NCBI RefSeq assembly: GCF_016861695.1
Contig: NZ_BOLP01000018.1
Span: 1-64,000, forward strand
Reading direction: 5' to 3'
DNA: 64,000 bases
Origin: Levilactobacillus andaensis
GTDB taxonomy: Bacteria > Bacillota > Bacilli > Lactobacillales > Lactobacillaceae
A model generated the notes under the pieces. It saw only the letters and a list, made by a program, of their open reading frames with translations, did no database searches and was not told the DNA's origin. The position numbers and the translations under genes are program-made. Of this stretch, positions 45,148 to 53,621 are shown piece after piece (position 1 is the first letter of the stretch; every line of letters begins with the position of its first letter).

Positions 45148-45930
45148 TTAAATCGTCTGTAAAAAGTCCAATAAAATTTGGTTAAATGCCGCTGGTTGTT
45201 CCGCCATGACCACGTGACCAGCATGTGGCACTACCTTTGCCGTGCCGTTGTGGGCCATCCCCGCGCTGACTGCCGCGAAGTCACTGTTAAAGTACGGCGA
45301 TTCTTGACCGGCCACGATGAGGAATGGCGCATGCAAATGTAGCAAGACATCACGCCAATCCTGAGCAGCGTGGTCGATCAATAACGGCACATTCAACGCC
45401 GCATCGTACGGGTGCGCCGCGTTAGCTGCCTTGACTTGCGCGTAAACGGCATCGTCGATGGGCCCCGCGGTGGATTTCCCCAGTGGCGCCGTCAGCAGGT
45501 CCGGGAAGGTCGCCCACGTCAGGTCCTTAAACCCATATGACCAGCCGTCCTCCGCTACCATCTTCGGACTCTGATCAACGTCGATGACGGCCTTGACCCG
45601 TTGCTCGCCAAATAGGGAAAGATAGGCGAAGAAGGTGGCGGCGCCCAGTGAATTACCCAATAGAATGACCTGGCTCAAGTCGAGCTGATCCATTAACTCC
45701 GCCACATCCATGGCGTGCCGCGTGATTCGCCGACCGTAAATCGTGTGTGCGGAAGCCCCCTGGTTACGGGCGTCAATGTTGATGACCCGGTAGCCAGCCG
45801 CAACTAGGCAGGATACCTGGGCCGCCCAGATGACGCGACTGCCGCCGATCCCAGTCAGAATGACAATGGGCGTGCCCGTCCCCTCATCGTCATAGCTTAT
45901 GGTCACACCATCATTTGTTTTAAACTCCAT
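45148..45930 (-). CDS. Alpha/beta hydrolase
   Basis: A 260-residue soluble hydrolase of the alpha/beta fold. The nucleophile elbow reads GNSLGA, the oxyanion region LTGIGGSRVIW, and the C-terminal His lies in PHAGHVVMAEQPAAFN. The acid is probably the Asp or Glu in VAGQESPYFNSDF. It resembles esterases or peptidases of general type; the substrate cannot be told. Start at 45930 follows AAGGGGAG; the open frame to 45990 lacks such a site. Monocistronic. Confidence 0.82.
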   Translation of the reverse strand: MEFKTNDGVTISYDDEGTGTPIVILTGIGGSRVIWAAQVSCLVAAGYRVINIDARNQGASAHTIYGRRITRHAMDVAELMDQLDLSQVILLGNSLGAATFFAYLSLFGEQRVKAVIDVDQSPKMVAEDGWSYGFKDLTWATFPDLLTAPLGKSTAGPIDDAVYAQVKAANAAHPYDAALNVPLLIDHAAQDWRDVLLHLHAPFLIVAGQESPYFNSDFAAVSAGMAHNGTAKVVPHAGHVVMAEQPAAFNQILLDFLQTI

Positions 45931-46040
45931 CCGTCGACTCCCCTTTTTCAAATTGTCACTTAGTTTACGGCTAACTGACGTGGGGGTCAACCCGATGGTG
46001 CCTGACAGGAGTGAGTTTAGGTAAAACTATTCAATGTTCG

Positions 46041-46259
46041 CTAATTGCTACTACTGCTACTTTGACCCGGCGTTCCACTTGGCTTACCAGATGGGCGGCC
46101 ACTCATACCAGCCGGTCCCTTTTTCATCTGCGTGGTCTGGGCCGACTTGGCTTGCTGTTGACCGAGCATGTAGCCCGTTCCGCCACCCCCGGCAAATAGA
46201 ATAACGCCTGCGGCTAAAACACCTAGCCACTTTTTAGATCCTTGCTTTACTGATTTCAT
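46041..46259 (-). CDS. Small membrane-anchored protein with low-complexity tail
   Basis: A 72-residue unrecognised protein. A single TM segment (about 12-32, LGVLAAGVILFAGGGGTGYM) is followed by a Gln/Lys and then Gly/Pro/Ser-rich extracellular tail ending in a run of serines. Good ribosome site GGAGAGGA ten bases ahead. Function unknown. Confidence 0.6.
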   Translation of the reverse strand: MKSVKQGSKKWLGVLAAGVILFAGGGGTGYMLGQQQAKSAQTTQMKKGPAGMSGRPSGKPSGTPGQSSSSSN

Positions 46260-46443
46260 CGTTTAGTCATCCTCTCCATTAATGAATGGCTCATTAATCT
46301 GTTAACCAGTATACGAAAGTTTTCTTAACCCCGGCTAAAATCGTTCAATTGACCCCTTGCATTCCGTTAGTCACTTCGTTAATATAAGAACTATCGAACG
46401 GATTCATTTTATAATGTTCGTAATAAGAGGAGAGATTAAAGCC

Positions 46444-47385
46444 ATGCGAAATGTCTATTTTAACCACGACGGTAGCGTCGACGATTTAGTTTCCTTACTG
46501 TTATTACTACAAATGCCAGATGTCACCCTGACCGGGGTCGGCGTGGTCGGCGCCGATTCCTACCTGGAACCTGCTCTAGCCGCGAGCCGTAAGATTATCG
46601 ACCGGTTCGGTCACGGCGTGCAATTGAACGTTGCGGCGTCTAATTCCCGTGGGGTCCATCCGTTCCCTAAGGAGTGGCGGTTAGATGCCTTTAGTCTTGA
46701 CGCCCTTCCCATTTTAAATGAGGCTGGCACCGTCAACACGCCGGTCGCTTCCAAGCCCGCCCATCTTGACCTGATCGACAAGGTTCAAGAAACTGCGGGC
46801 AAGACGACACTGGTCATGACGGGGCCTTTGACGGACTTGGCCCGGGCACTGGAAGTCGACCCAACCATCACGAAAAAAATCGACAAGCTCTATTGGATGG
46901 GTGGCACCTTCGACGGTCGCGGCAACGTCGCCGAACCCGAACAGGACGGCACGACCGAATGGAATGCCTTCTGGGATCCCCAAGCCGTTAAGACGGTCTG
47001 GGACAGCGACATTGCCATTCAAATGGTGGGCTTGGAAAGTACCCGCCAAGTGCCATTGACGCCCGCAATTCGTCAACATTGGGCCTTACAGCGGCAACAT
47101 CCAGCCATTGACTTCATTGGCCAAGGCTATGCGTTAGTCCCTGCTCTCCAACATTTCGAAACCAACTCGACCTACTTCCTGTGGGACGTTCTGGCAACCG
47201 TCGCCAGCGACTCCCCAGAGGTCGTCACGACCAAAGAAGTCACCAGTGACGTCTTAACCACTGGTCCCGGTCGCGGCCGAACTTTTGAAATTCCCGATGG
47301 TCGCCCCGTAACGCTGGTCACCACGGTTGACCATGATGCCTTCTTCAAACGAATCGATGAACTCGCTATTTTAGCGGATAACTAA
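46444..47385 (+). CDS. Nucleoside hydrolase
   Basis: A 313-residue enzyme of the inosine-uridine nucleoside hydrolase family that cuts the N-glycosidic bond of ribonucleosides. The calcium-binding N-terminal motif appears as NHDGSVDDLVSLLLL in place of the classical DxDPGxDD, a variant seen in lactobacilli. VMTGPLTDLARAL and WNAFWDPQAVKTVW are further family marks. The start at 46444 follows AGAGGAGAG; an in-frame ATG at 46357 has no site. Substrate range unknown. Confidence 0.88.
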   Translation: MRNVYFNHDGSVDDLVSLLLLLQMPDVTLTGVGVVGADSYLEPALAASRKIIDRFGHGVQLNVAASNSRGVHPFPKEWRLDAFSLDALPILNEAGTVNTPVASKPAHLDLIDKVQETAGKTTLVMTGPLTDLARALEVDPTITKKIDKLYWMGGTFDGRGNVAEPEQDGTTEWNAFWDPQAVKTVWDSDIAIQMVGLESTRQVPLTPAIRQHWALQRQHPAIDFIGQGYALVPALQHFETNSTYFLWDVLATVASDSPEVVTTKEVTSDVLTTGPGRGRTFEIPDGRPVTLVTTVDHDAFFKRIDELAILADN

Positions 47386-47393
47386 ATGACATA

Positions 47394-47425
47394 GAAAAGG
47401 AGTGGCTAACCGCCACTCCTTTTCT
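47394..47425. terminator. Terminator after nucleoside hydrolase
   Basis: GAAAAGGAGTGGC...GCCACTCCTTTTC hairpin. Confidence 0.85.
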
Positions 47426-47541
47426 TCACCCTAAACTCCAAAATAGAACTCTGGCGCATCAACTTGATTTAGTCGCCCTTGTATCGTTATGATAGTCTTA
47501 TTCACACACCACAATATCTATCAACCAAGGAGGTCTCATCT

Positions 47542-48486
47542 GTGGCACCTATCGCCTTTGCCCTCATTATCGGAATTATTATATCCTTTCAAACCGCTAT
47601 CAACTCACGGCTACGGGGCTTCATCGGGTCCCCGTACCAGGCATCATTTGTTTCATTTACCGTGGGTACCCTCTTTTTAGCGGCTATTCTCTTGCTCAGC
47701 CGCCAGCCGCTGGGCGTTTCTCAGCATCTACTTGCCACCCAGCCGTGGTGGATCTGGATCGGTGGTCTGCTGGGTGTCATCTTTTTGACCACCAACATTC
47801 TCCTCTTTCCCCACATCGGCGCAATTCAGACGGCCATTATGCCGATCCTGGGCCAGGTCATCATGGGCCTAATTATTGACAATTTCGGCTGGTTTCACTC
47901 ACCACAACAGGCATTGACGCCCATTCGACTGCTAGGCCTATTGATTGCCCTGATTGGGATCACTGTGACCGTTGCTCTCCCCGAAATTATTCAACGCCGC
48001 GCGGCACCCACTAGCAATCCCACACTTACTCATGGTAATCCCTGGCCCTGGCGGTTACTGGGGGTCATCACAGGTGCACTTGGTGCGATTCAAACAACGA
48101 TTAACGGTCGTCTGGGACTCGCGTTAAATTCCGCGGTCCACGCCGCCTTCATTTCATTTTTAGTCGGTACACTTTGCCTATTCGTGATTGTCATCCTCGT
48201 CCATCGAAGCTTCAGTGCCATTCGTCTCGCTACCGGCCACGGCAAACCCTGGTGGATTTGGATCGGTGGTGCCTTAGGTGGTATTTTTGTTCTGGGAACC
48301 GCCTATCTCGCCCCAATTCTAGGAACCGGTCAAACCGTGGTCTTTGCGCTGCTAGGTCAAATTGCTGGGGGCCTGTTGGTCGATCAATTTGGCCTGCTGG
48401 GAGCTAACCGTAAACCGGTTGTCGCCGTACAGTTTTTAGGACTATTCTTATTGGTTGGTGGCGTTGTTCTGATTCGTTTGTTCTGA
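47542..48486 (+). CDS. DMT-superfamily membrane protein, tandem DUF606 (YdcZ-like)
   Basis: A 314-residue membrane protein of about ten TM segments made of two DUF606/YdcZ halves. Each half has the motif pattern Q(T)xINxRL and W(W)xWIGGxLGxxF: FQTAINSRL with WWIWIGGLLGVIF, and IQTTINGRL with WWIWIGGALGGIF. Most bacteria encode the halves separately, so this is the fused form. Transport substrate unknown. The start is a GTG (47542) behind AAGGAGG. Confidence 0.85.
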   Translation: MAPIAFALIIGIIISFQTAINSRLRGFIGSPYQASFVSFTVGTLFLAAILLLSRQPLGVSQHLLATQPWWIWIGGLLGVIFLTTNILLFPHIGAIQTAIMPILGQVIMGLIIDNFGWFHSPQQALTPIRLLGLLIALIGITVTVALPEIIQRRAAPTSNPTLTHGNPWPWRLLGVITGALGAIQTTINGRLGLALNSAVHAAFISFLVGTLCLFVIVILVHRSFSAIRLATGHGKPWWIWIGGALGGIFVLGTAYLAPILGTGQTVVFALLGQIAGGLLVDQFGLLGANRKPVVAVQFLGLFLLVGGVVLIRLF

Positions 48487-48603
48487 TTGAATTATGCTCA
48501 GGTAAGTAAATCGGGCTTACCGTTCAAATGTGTCGTGATTGAAAAGTAGCTGTCTCGCTTCTATACTGAGCTAAATCTCGAATGACGAAAAGAAGCGCTG
48601 ACT

Positions 48604-49191
48604 ATGATTATCCCACTACCTAAACCCATCAATCTACGGATCATTCAACTGCTTAGTGGCATCCTATTAGTGATTGCTTGGCTGAAACAAACCCGATTAC
48701 TGACTGAAAATTTCAGTTATACTAAAGATTCGGTCCTTATCATCTTCACAATCTTATTTGCTATGATTTTAGGAATTTCGACGATTATTGACCACCTTTT
48801 CCCTCAGTTAAGGGACCGTCTTCCCCAAGACCTGTTTAGCTTCTTTTCCATCCTTACGATGATCCTGATTGCTTATCCACAGCTGTTCACACCCAAAATT
48901 CTAATCACCCATCAAGTGTATGTTGGTCTTATTTTTATTGGACTGGCTTTACTAACTGCTTACGTTCCTAAAAACCCTATTGTTGGTGTTCGACTCAGCT
49001 CAATCATTCAATTGAACCGGAAAAGTCAAAAAAGGGTCAACCTGTTGGCCGCTAGACTCACACTCATTGTTGGCATCGGTTGCCTGTTGACTACCCCTTT
49101 CGGTAGCACCGTGTTTGGACTCACCTTAATTTTGACCACCTTCACCACATTTATTTGGGTCCTTATCTTCGCTTCTAAGTTAGCTAGATAA
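48604..49191 (+). CDS. Six-TM membrane protein, possibly SdpI-like
   Basis: A 195-residue protein with about six hydrophobic segments. The segment VPKNPIVGVRLSSIIQLNRKSQKRVNLLAARLTLIVG resembles the NxxxGxR...xxW...N signature of the SdpI immunity-protein family, in which the region after NPxVGxR is followed by an H/N-containing helix. Similarity is limited, so the call is tentative. Codon use is more AT-rich than in neighbouring genes. Confidence 0.5.
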   Translation: MIIPLPKPINLRIIQLLSGILLVIAWLKQTRLLTENFSYTKDSVLIIFTILFAMILGISTIIDHLFPQLRDRLPQDLFSFFSILTMILIAYPQLFTPKILITHQVYVGLIFIGLALLTAYVPKNPIVGVRLSSIIQLNRKSQKRVNLLAARLTLIVGIGCLLTTPFGSTVFGLTLILTTFTTFIWVLIFASKLAR

Positions 49192-49205
49192 GGCTTCACA
49201 ACTAT

Positions 49206-49256
49206 GTAAAAAAGGCAACCCGCAAACCAACTTCCCTCGGTTCGCGGATTGCCTTT
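49206..49256. terminator. Bidirectional terminator
   Basis: AAAAAAGGCAACCCGC...GCGGATTGCCTTT hairpin between the SdpI-like and RelB-like genes. Confidence 0.85.
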
Positions 49257-49270
49257 CATTTTGTCTAAAC

Positions 49271-49555
49271 TTAAAGTTCCTTCCAGTCCTGCCACAACGC
49301 CTCGACCGCTGCCAATGACTTGGTATCGCCGGTCGCCTTCTCGCGCGCGAGTTCGGCCTGTAGTTGTTCCTTACTGAGTTCGAGGTCAAACGGCAAGTCG
49401 TGGTCGGTCACCGACTGCTGGAGAAATAAATGGATCGCCGTGGTCAGACTCATCCCGTACTGTTGGTAAACCGCGGTCACATCCCGTTTGAGGTCCGCGT
49501 CAATGGTAATGTCTAGGTGCTCCGATTGATTAGCTGAATCATTCGCATTTTTCAT
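49271..49555 (-). CDS. RelB/DinJ-family antitoxin, without adjacent toxin
   Basis: A 94-residue RelB/DinJ protein: the ribbon-helix-helix region LDITIDADLKRDVTAVYQQYGMSLTTAIHLFLQQSV covers residues 14-48, and the C-terminal half would bind a toxin. The gene usually precedes a YafQ/RelE toxin, but here the stop codon is followed at once by a terminator, so no toxin is encoded in cis. It may be an orphan regulator or a decayed system. Confidence 0.85.
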   Translation of the reverse strand: MKNANDSANQSEHLDITIDADLKRDVTAVYQQYGMSLTTAIHLFLQQSVTDHDLPFDLELSKEQLQAELAREKATGDTKSLAAVEALWQDWKEL

Positions 49556-49753
49556 GATTAGTCTCCTTCATCAAACCCTATCCTTCACCTGCAACCCAAC
49601 CATAGCATGGCCTCATAGGGCAAGACAACCCTTATCGTTTTAGGCATTCTGGCAATTAAGATGTTGAATCTTTTCCCGTCCAAATGGCAACCAGGGGTAA
49701 AATTCGGAGGCTTGTTTGATTGCGGTATACCAAGTGGCAACCCAGTGTTGTCT

Positions 49754-49922
49754 TCGCCTTACCGACCGCCAGATATGGGCTGGAACGGTGCGGACGCAAC
49801 TTGAAGCCTCGAAAGATCCGAGTCTACAAGGTTGGTCTTCTGCTAAGCCAGTGAGAAAACCACCCACTAACTAAGCAGAACGACGCGCCTGAGCCCATAT
49901 CTGGCGACCTCTCGGCTTACAC
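49754..49922 (+). repeat. Structured intergenic repeat, type II, copy 19
   Basis: Ends CCAGATATGGGCT/AGCCCATATCTGG (the terminal pair is changed on both sides compared with GGCAGATATGGGCT copies). Contains CTTGAAG-C-CTCG... and TTCTGCTAAGC.../CTAAGCAGAA. Confidence 0.87.
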
Positions 49923-50032
49923 TGGCATCTCTTGGCGACTAGGAAGATGTGCGTAAAACTCGTTATCAGTCGGGCCAGAAAATTTAAGGGGGGCACGCGG
50001 TCTTTAACGACTGTTATAATCGAACACAATCA

Positions 50033-50215
50033 GAAGCCGGAGGAGGCCAGGAATGCAGTCGCCCATGGTGTAGGCTGGCGTCTTTGCTAGCCTACACCAT
50101 GGGCGACTTTGAAGACTCGTGTACTTCGAGGCTTCAAATCGAGCGAGAAGACTGGTGTTTTTCCCAGGCTGAAGCGTCCCCACAGCAGGCGAAATCCATG
50201 GGAGCCGCAGTGCTG
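50033..50215 (-). repeat. Structured intergenic repeat, type I, copy 20
   Basis: Faces copy 19 across about 110 bases, and is in sense 100 bases after the ABC-F stop codon. The variable hairpin CCATGGTGTAGGCT/AGCCTACACCATGG (within 50062-50103) is perfect. Confidence 0.9.
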
Positions 50216-50314
50216 AAATTCATAGCAAACCCCGTCAGCTACCAAAAAACGACATCGCTCTCCCTCACCTCAATTGGCAAAGAAAAACAATGTCGTTACT
50301 AATCGTACAATTGA

Positions 50315-51946
50315 TTATTCAGCGTCGTACAGCGCCGCAACTTGTTCTTGAACCTCTTTGTGGCCCAAGAATTCGTCATAAGTCGTGTCAGCTCGATCGA
50401 CGATGCCCTTAGGCGTCACTTCGATGATCCGGTTGGCAATCGTTTGAATGAATTCGTGGTCATGTGAGGTGAAGAGAATGCTACCGCTAAACCCGACAAG
50501 ACTGTCGTTCAACGCCGTGATAGATTCCAAGTCCAAGTGATTGGTTGGGTCATCGAGTAACAGCACGTTGGCCTTACTCAACATCATCTTGGAAAGCATC
50601 GCGCGGACCTTTTCGCCCCCGGACATCACGTCGACTTCACGGTTCACGTCGTCACCAGAGAAGAGCATCTTCCCTAAGAAGCCTCGCAGGAAGGTGTTGT
50701 CGCTTTCTTCCTTGGATGCAAATTGACGTAACCAGTCGATCACCGTCATCTGGTTTTCGGCAAAGTAGTCGTTGACGTTCTTTGGCAGGTAGGTCGTGCT
50801 GGTCGTTTGCCCCCAGACCACGTTCCCACTATCTGGTTCGAGTTCACCGGAAATGACCCGCATCAAAGTCGTGGTCGTCACGTCATTGCGGCTGATAAAG
50901 GCAACCTTTTCGCCTGGCCGTAACGTCATGCTGACGTCGTCTAAAATCGTCACGCCATCGATGGCCTTGGAGACGTGCTCCAGGCGCACCAAGTCGTTCC
51001 CCAATTCGCGTTCTGGATTGAACTTGATGAAGGGGTACTTCCGGGAAGATGGCTTGATGTCGTCCAACGTGATTTTTTCTAGTTGCTTCTTCCGCGACGT
51101 GGCCTGCTTGGACTTCGACGCGTTGGCACTGAATCGCGCCACGAATTCTTGGAGTTGCTTGATCTGGTCGGCCTTCTTGGCATTGGCGTTAGCCTTCAAT
51201 TGGGCAGCCAATTCGCTAGATTCCATCCAGAAGTCATAGTTCCCAACGAACAGCGTAATCTTACCAAAGTCGACATCACACATGTGCGTGCAGACCTGGT
51301 TCAAGAAATGCCGGTCATGGGAAACCACGATGACGGTGTTTTCGTAGTCGGCCAAAAAGTTTTCCAGCCAGCTAATGGATTGGACGTCCAACCCGTTGGT
51401 CGGTTCGTCCAAGAGCAGGACATCGGGGTGACCAAACAAGGCTTGGCCCAACAGTACCTTCACCTTTTGTGGTTCGGTCAATTCACTCATGGGTACTTGA
51501 TGGAGTGATTCGTCGATGCCTAAGGCTTGTAACATTTGGCTCGCTTCGGCTTCGGCTTCCCAACCGCCCATTTCACCAAATTCGCCTTCCAGTTCAGCGG
51601 CCCGAATCCCATCTGCGTCGCTAAAGTCGGCCTTCATGTAAATGGCGTTCTTTTCGGTCATGATATCGTATAACTTCTTGTGTCCCTGGATGACCGTATC
51701 CATGACCAAGTTGTCTTCAAAGGCAAAGTGATCTTGATTCAAGCTGGACATCCGCTCGTTAGGACCCATGGAGACGTTCCCAGATGTTGGCTTTAATTTG
51801 CCTTCAATGATCTTAAGGAACGTTGACTTCCCAGCGCCGTTAGCGCCAATGACCCCGTAGCAGTTTCCTGGGGTGAACTTGAGATTAACTTCGTCGTAGA
51901 GCTTCCGGTCGGAGAACTGCATACTGACATTATTGACGGTTAACAT
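50315..51946 (-). CDS. ABC-F family ribosome-associated ATPase, YkpA-like
   Basis: A soluble protein of two ABC domains (543 residues) without membrane parts, expected to act on ribosomes. It resembles B. subtilis YkpA throughout. Domain 1 has Walker A GANGAGKST and Walker B LLLLDEPTNGLD; its signature is the atypical LTEPQ. The linker LQEFVARFSANASKSKQATSRKKQLEKI is conserved. Domain 2 has signature MSGGEK but a degenerate Walker A (SRNDVTTTT) and a Walker B ending DDPTNHLD, with Asp where Glu is usual. Start at 51946 follows AGGAGGG. A hairpin with T run lies in its leader. Confidence 0.9.
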   Translation of the reverse strand: MLTVNNVSMQFSDRKLYDEVNLKFTPGNCYGVIGANGAGKSTFLKIIEGKLKPTSGNVSMGPNERMSSLNQDHFAFEDNLVMDTVIQGHKKLYDIMTEKNAIYMKADFSDADGIRAAELEGEFGEMGGWEAEAEASQMLQALGIDESLHQVPMSELTEPQKVKVLLGQALFGHPDVLLLDEPTNGLDVQSISWLENFLADYENTVIVVSHDRHFLNQVCTHMCDVDFGKITLFVGNYDFWMESSELAAQLKANANAKKADQIKQLQEFVARFSANASKSKQATSRKKQLEKITLDDIKPSSRKYPFIKFNPERELGNDLVRLEHVSKAIDGVTILDDVSMTLRPGEKVAFISRNDVTTTTLMRVISGELEPDSGNVVWGQTTSTTYLPKNVNDYFAENQMTVIDWLRQFASKEESDNTFLRGFLGKMLFSGDDVNREVDVMSGGEKVRAMLSKMMLSKANVLLLDDPTNHLDLESITALNDSLVGFSGSILFTSHDHEFIQTIANRIIEVTPKGIVDRADTTYDEFLGHKEVQEQVAALYDAE

Positions 51947-51964
51947 GAACGATACCCTCCTGTT

Positions 51965-52012
51965 TTTCGCGTAAAAAACCAACGTGTCAAGTCACGGCAA
52001 CGTTGGTTTCTA
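51965..52012 (-). terminator. Hairpin with T run between AraC and ABC-F genes
   Basis: On the minus strand AAACCAACGTTGCC...CACGTTGGTTTTTT forms a terminator-like hairpin. It can end the AraC transcript. A TATAAG box just upstream (minus strand, about 52016-52021) means it could alternatively be an attenuator in an ABC-F leader. Confidence 0.7.
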
Positions 52013-52078
52013 CTTATATTCGTTAGTTGACATGTTAGGGTAGTGTACCATAAAAAAACAGAACAAGCAACGTTTACG

Positions 52079-52939
52079 CTACGACCAGGTCTGTTGGGCC
52101 GCATAACGTTCGCGATACGTCTTCGGTGTCATCTGAAAATGCTGCTTAAAGGTCACAAAGAAGTTTTTTTCCGTACGAAACCCGGTCCGCAGCGCAATCT
52201 TCTGGATAGAATCCTGCGACGTCATCAACAGCTGGGTCGCCCGTTCGAGCCGGATCTGCCCCAAATAAGCCTTGGGCGAGACCCCCATGTATTCCTTGAA
52301 GTAGCGGGAAAAGTACACGCTAGAATAGTTCAATTCGGCAGCCATATCCGCAATGGAGACCGGCTGACTGTAGTTTTCCTGAATCATCGTGACGGCCTGG
52401 CGCAGTGAATGTGGCAATGGCAACTGGTCGCTAGTGACGCGGCCATTGACGGTCAAATGTTTCAGGAGTTGGCCGACCAACTGATACTCGGCCCCCAGGC
52501 TTGCCAGATAGTCCGCCTGTTCAGTGGGTTCGGTAACGGCGTTGGTCGCCAAGGTCCGGACAAACTCGCCCAACTCGTGATAAGGCTCAGCGCGCAGGTC
52601 CAAGTCTAATGGCCCCCAGACAGGCAGTTGCTCGCTGGCCACCACGTTGCGGACCCAGGCCGCCGGCAGAAGTAACGTCACCACTTGATTCTCTTCATCC
52701 AAAAAGGTCTCGTAGCTATGGACCACTTCCGAGTTGACCACGTACAGATGCTGCTCGGCCATTTCATAGGTCGAGCCCCCAATGTGGACAGTACCCGGGC
52801 GGCCCTTAAAGGCGTACGCCAGCTCGACGGCTTGATGCCAATGTGGCAAGACCATCTTCGGTCCCACCGTGCCGTGCGAGATCACACGTAATGGTAGTTC
52901 CGTCATAAAATTCAATCGTTCATGATACGGCCGTGGCAT
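52079..52939 (-). CDS. AraC-family transcriptional regulator
   Basis: A 286-residue regulator with an N-terminal cupin-like sensor (PHWHQAVELAYAFKGRPGTVHI, about residues 31-52) and a C-terminal double HTH (IQENYSQPVSIADMAAELNYSSVYFSRYFKEYMGVSPKAYL, then SIQKIALRTGFRTEKNFFVTFKQHFQMTPKTYR). This layout is typical of sugar-responsive Gram-positive AraC proteins. No metabolic genes adjoin it, so its target is unknown. Ribosome site GAGGGGGAA. Confidence 0.9.
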   Translation of the reverse strand: MPRPYHERLNFMTELPLRVISHGTVGPKMVLPHWHQAVELAYAFKGRPGTVHIGGSTYEMAEQHLYVVNSEVVHSYETFLDEENQVVTLLLPAAWVRNVVASEQLPVWGPLDLDLRAEPYHELGEFVRTLATNAVTEPTEQADYLASLGAEYQLVGQLLKHLTVNGRVTSDQLPLPHSLRQAVTMIQENYSQPVSIADMAAELNYSSVYFSRYFKEYMGVSPKAYLGQIRLERATQLLMTSQDSIQKIALRTGFRTEKNFFVTFKQHFQMTPKTYRERYAAQQTWS

Positions 52940-53022
52940 ATCAGTTCCCCCTCGTAAATTTGTCTACGCTAAACGGTTGTTAACGCATACATTTTCTTAC
53001 TATGATAAATGGATTAAATTTT

Positions 53023-53145
53023 GCCGCACTGCGGCTGGCAGGGATTCCGCCTGCTGTGGGGACGCTTCAGCCTGGAAGATCACCAGTCTTCTCGCTCGCT
53101 ACTATTTCCAAGGCTAGCTACATCCCTGCCATTCTCCGGCTCAGA
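53023..53145 (+). repeat. Structured intergenic repeat, type I with internal deletion, copy 21
   Basis: Retains the left arm GCAGGGATTCC, first hairpin and right end CATCCCTGCC, but lacks about 65 bp: the middle hairpin and all but the last bases (ACTATTTCC) of the variable hairpin. The junction is near 53101. Confidence 0.85.
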
Positions 53146-53609
53146 TAGCGTCCTTTATACGGCAATTGCTTAACCCATCAATGTGTTAATCCTATGAGTA
53201 CGAATTATCCAAGTATAACGGACAATTCCAATCTACCCTTTGATAACGGCTCACAATCTGGTCGAAAAATAGTTAAAAAAAGTAACTCGCTTACCAAAAT
53301 CACCCACATATACATTTAAAGCTCCCGTGCCGCCGATTCAGCCACCATTTTCCTAGTCATCTGGCTACGTCACAACCAAACAAAATAGTGTCCCTGAGTC
53401 CCGTCACTGAGCACGTCTTCCCCATAACCAACGCCCGTCAGATAGCGTTTTCAAGTAACTCCCCACTTTCCGACTAACCACTTACAAAAAATCAGCTAGA
53501 CCAATTCATTTACTTATTTGTTAATAGCATACCACGTCTGGCCCCAACATGGTTAAATTTAGTAATCCAATCATTAGATTAAGGGATTATTGAATTACGT
53601 CATCCCCGA
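53146..53609. other. Gene-free intergenic stretch
   Basis: No coding region or strong motif seen over about 460 bases, apart from the -10 box of the candidate RNA at its end. Confidence 0.4.
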
Positions 53610-53621
53610 TATAATGTACTT

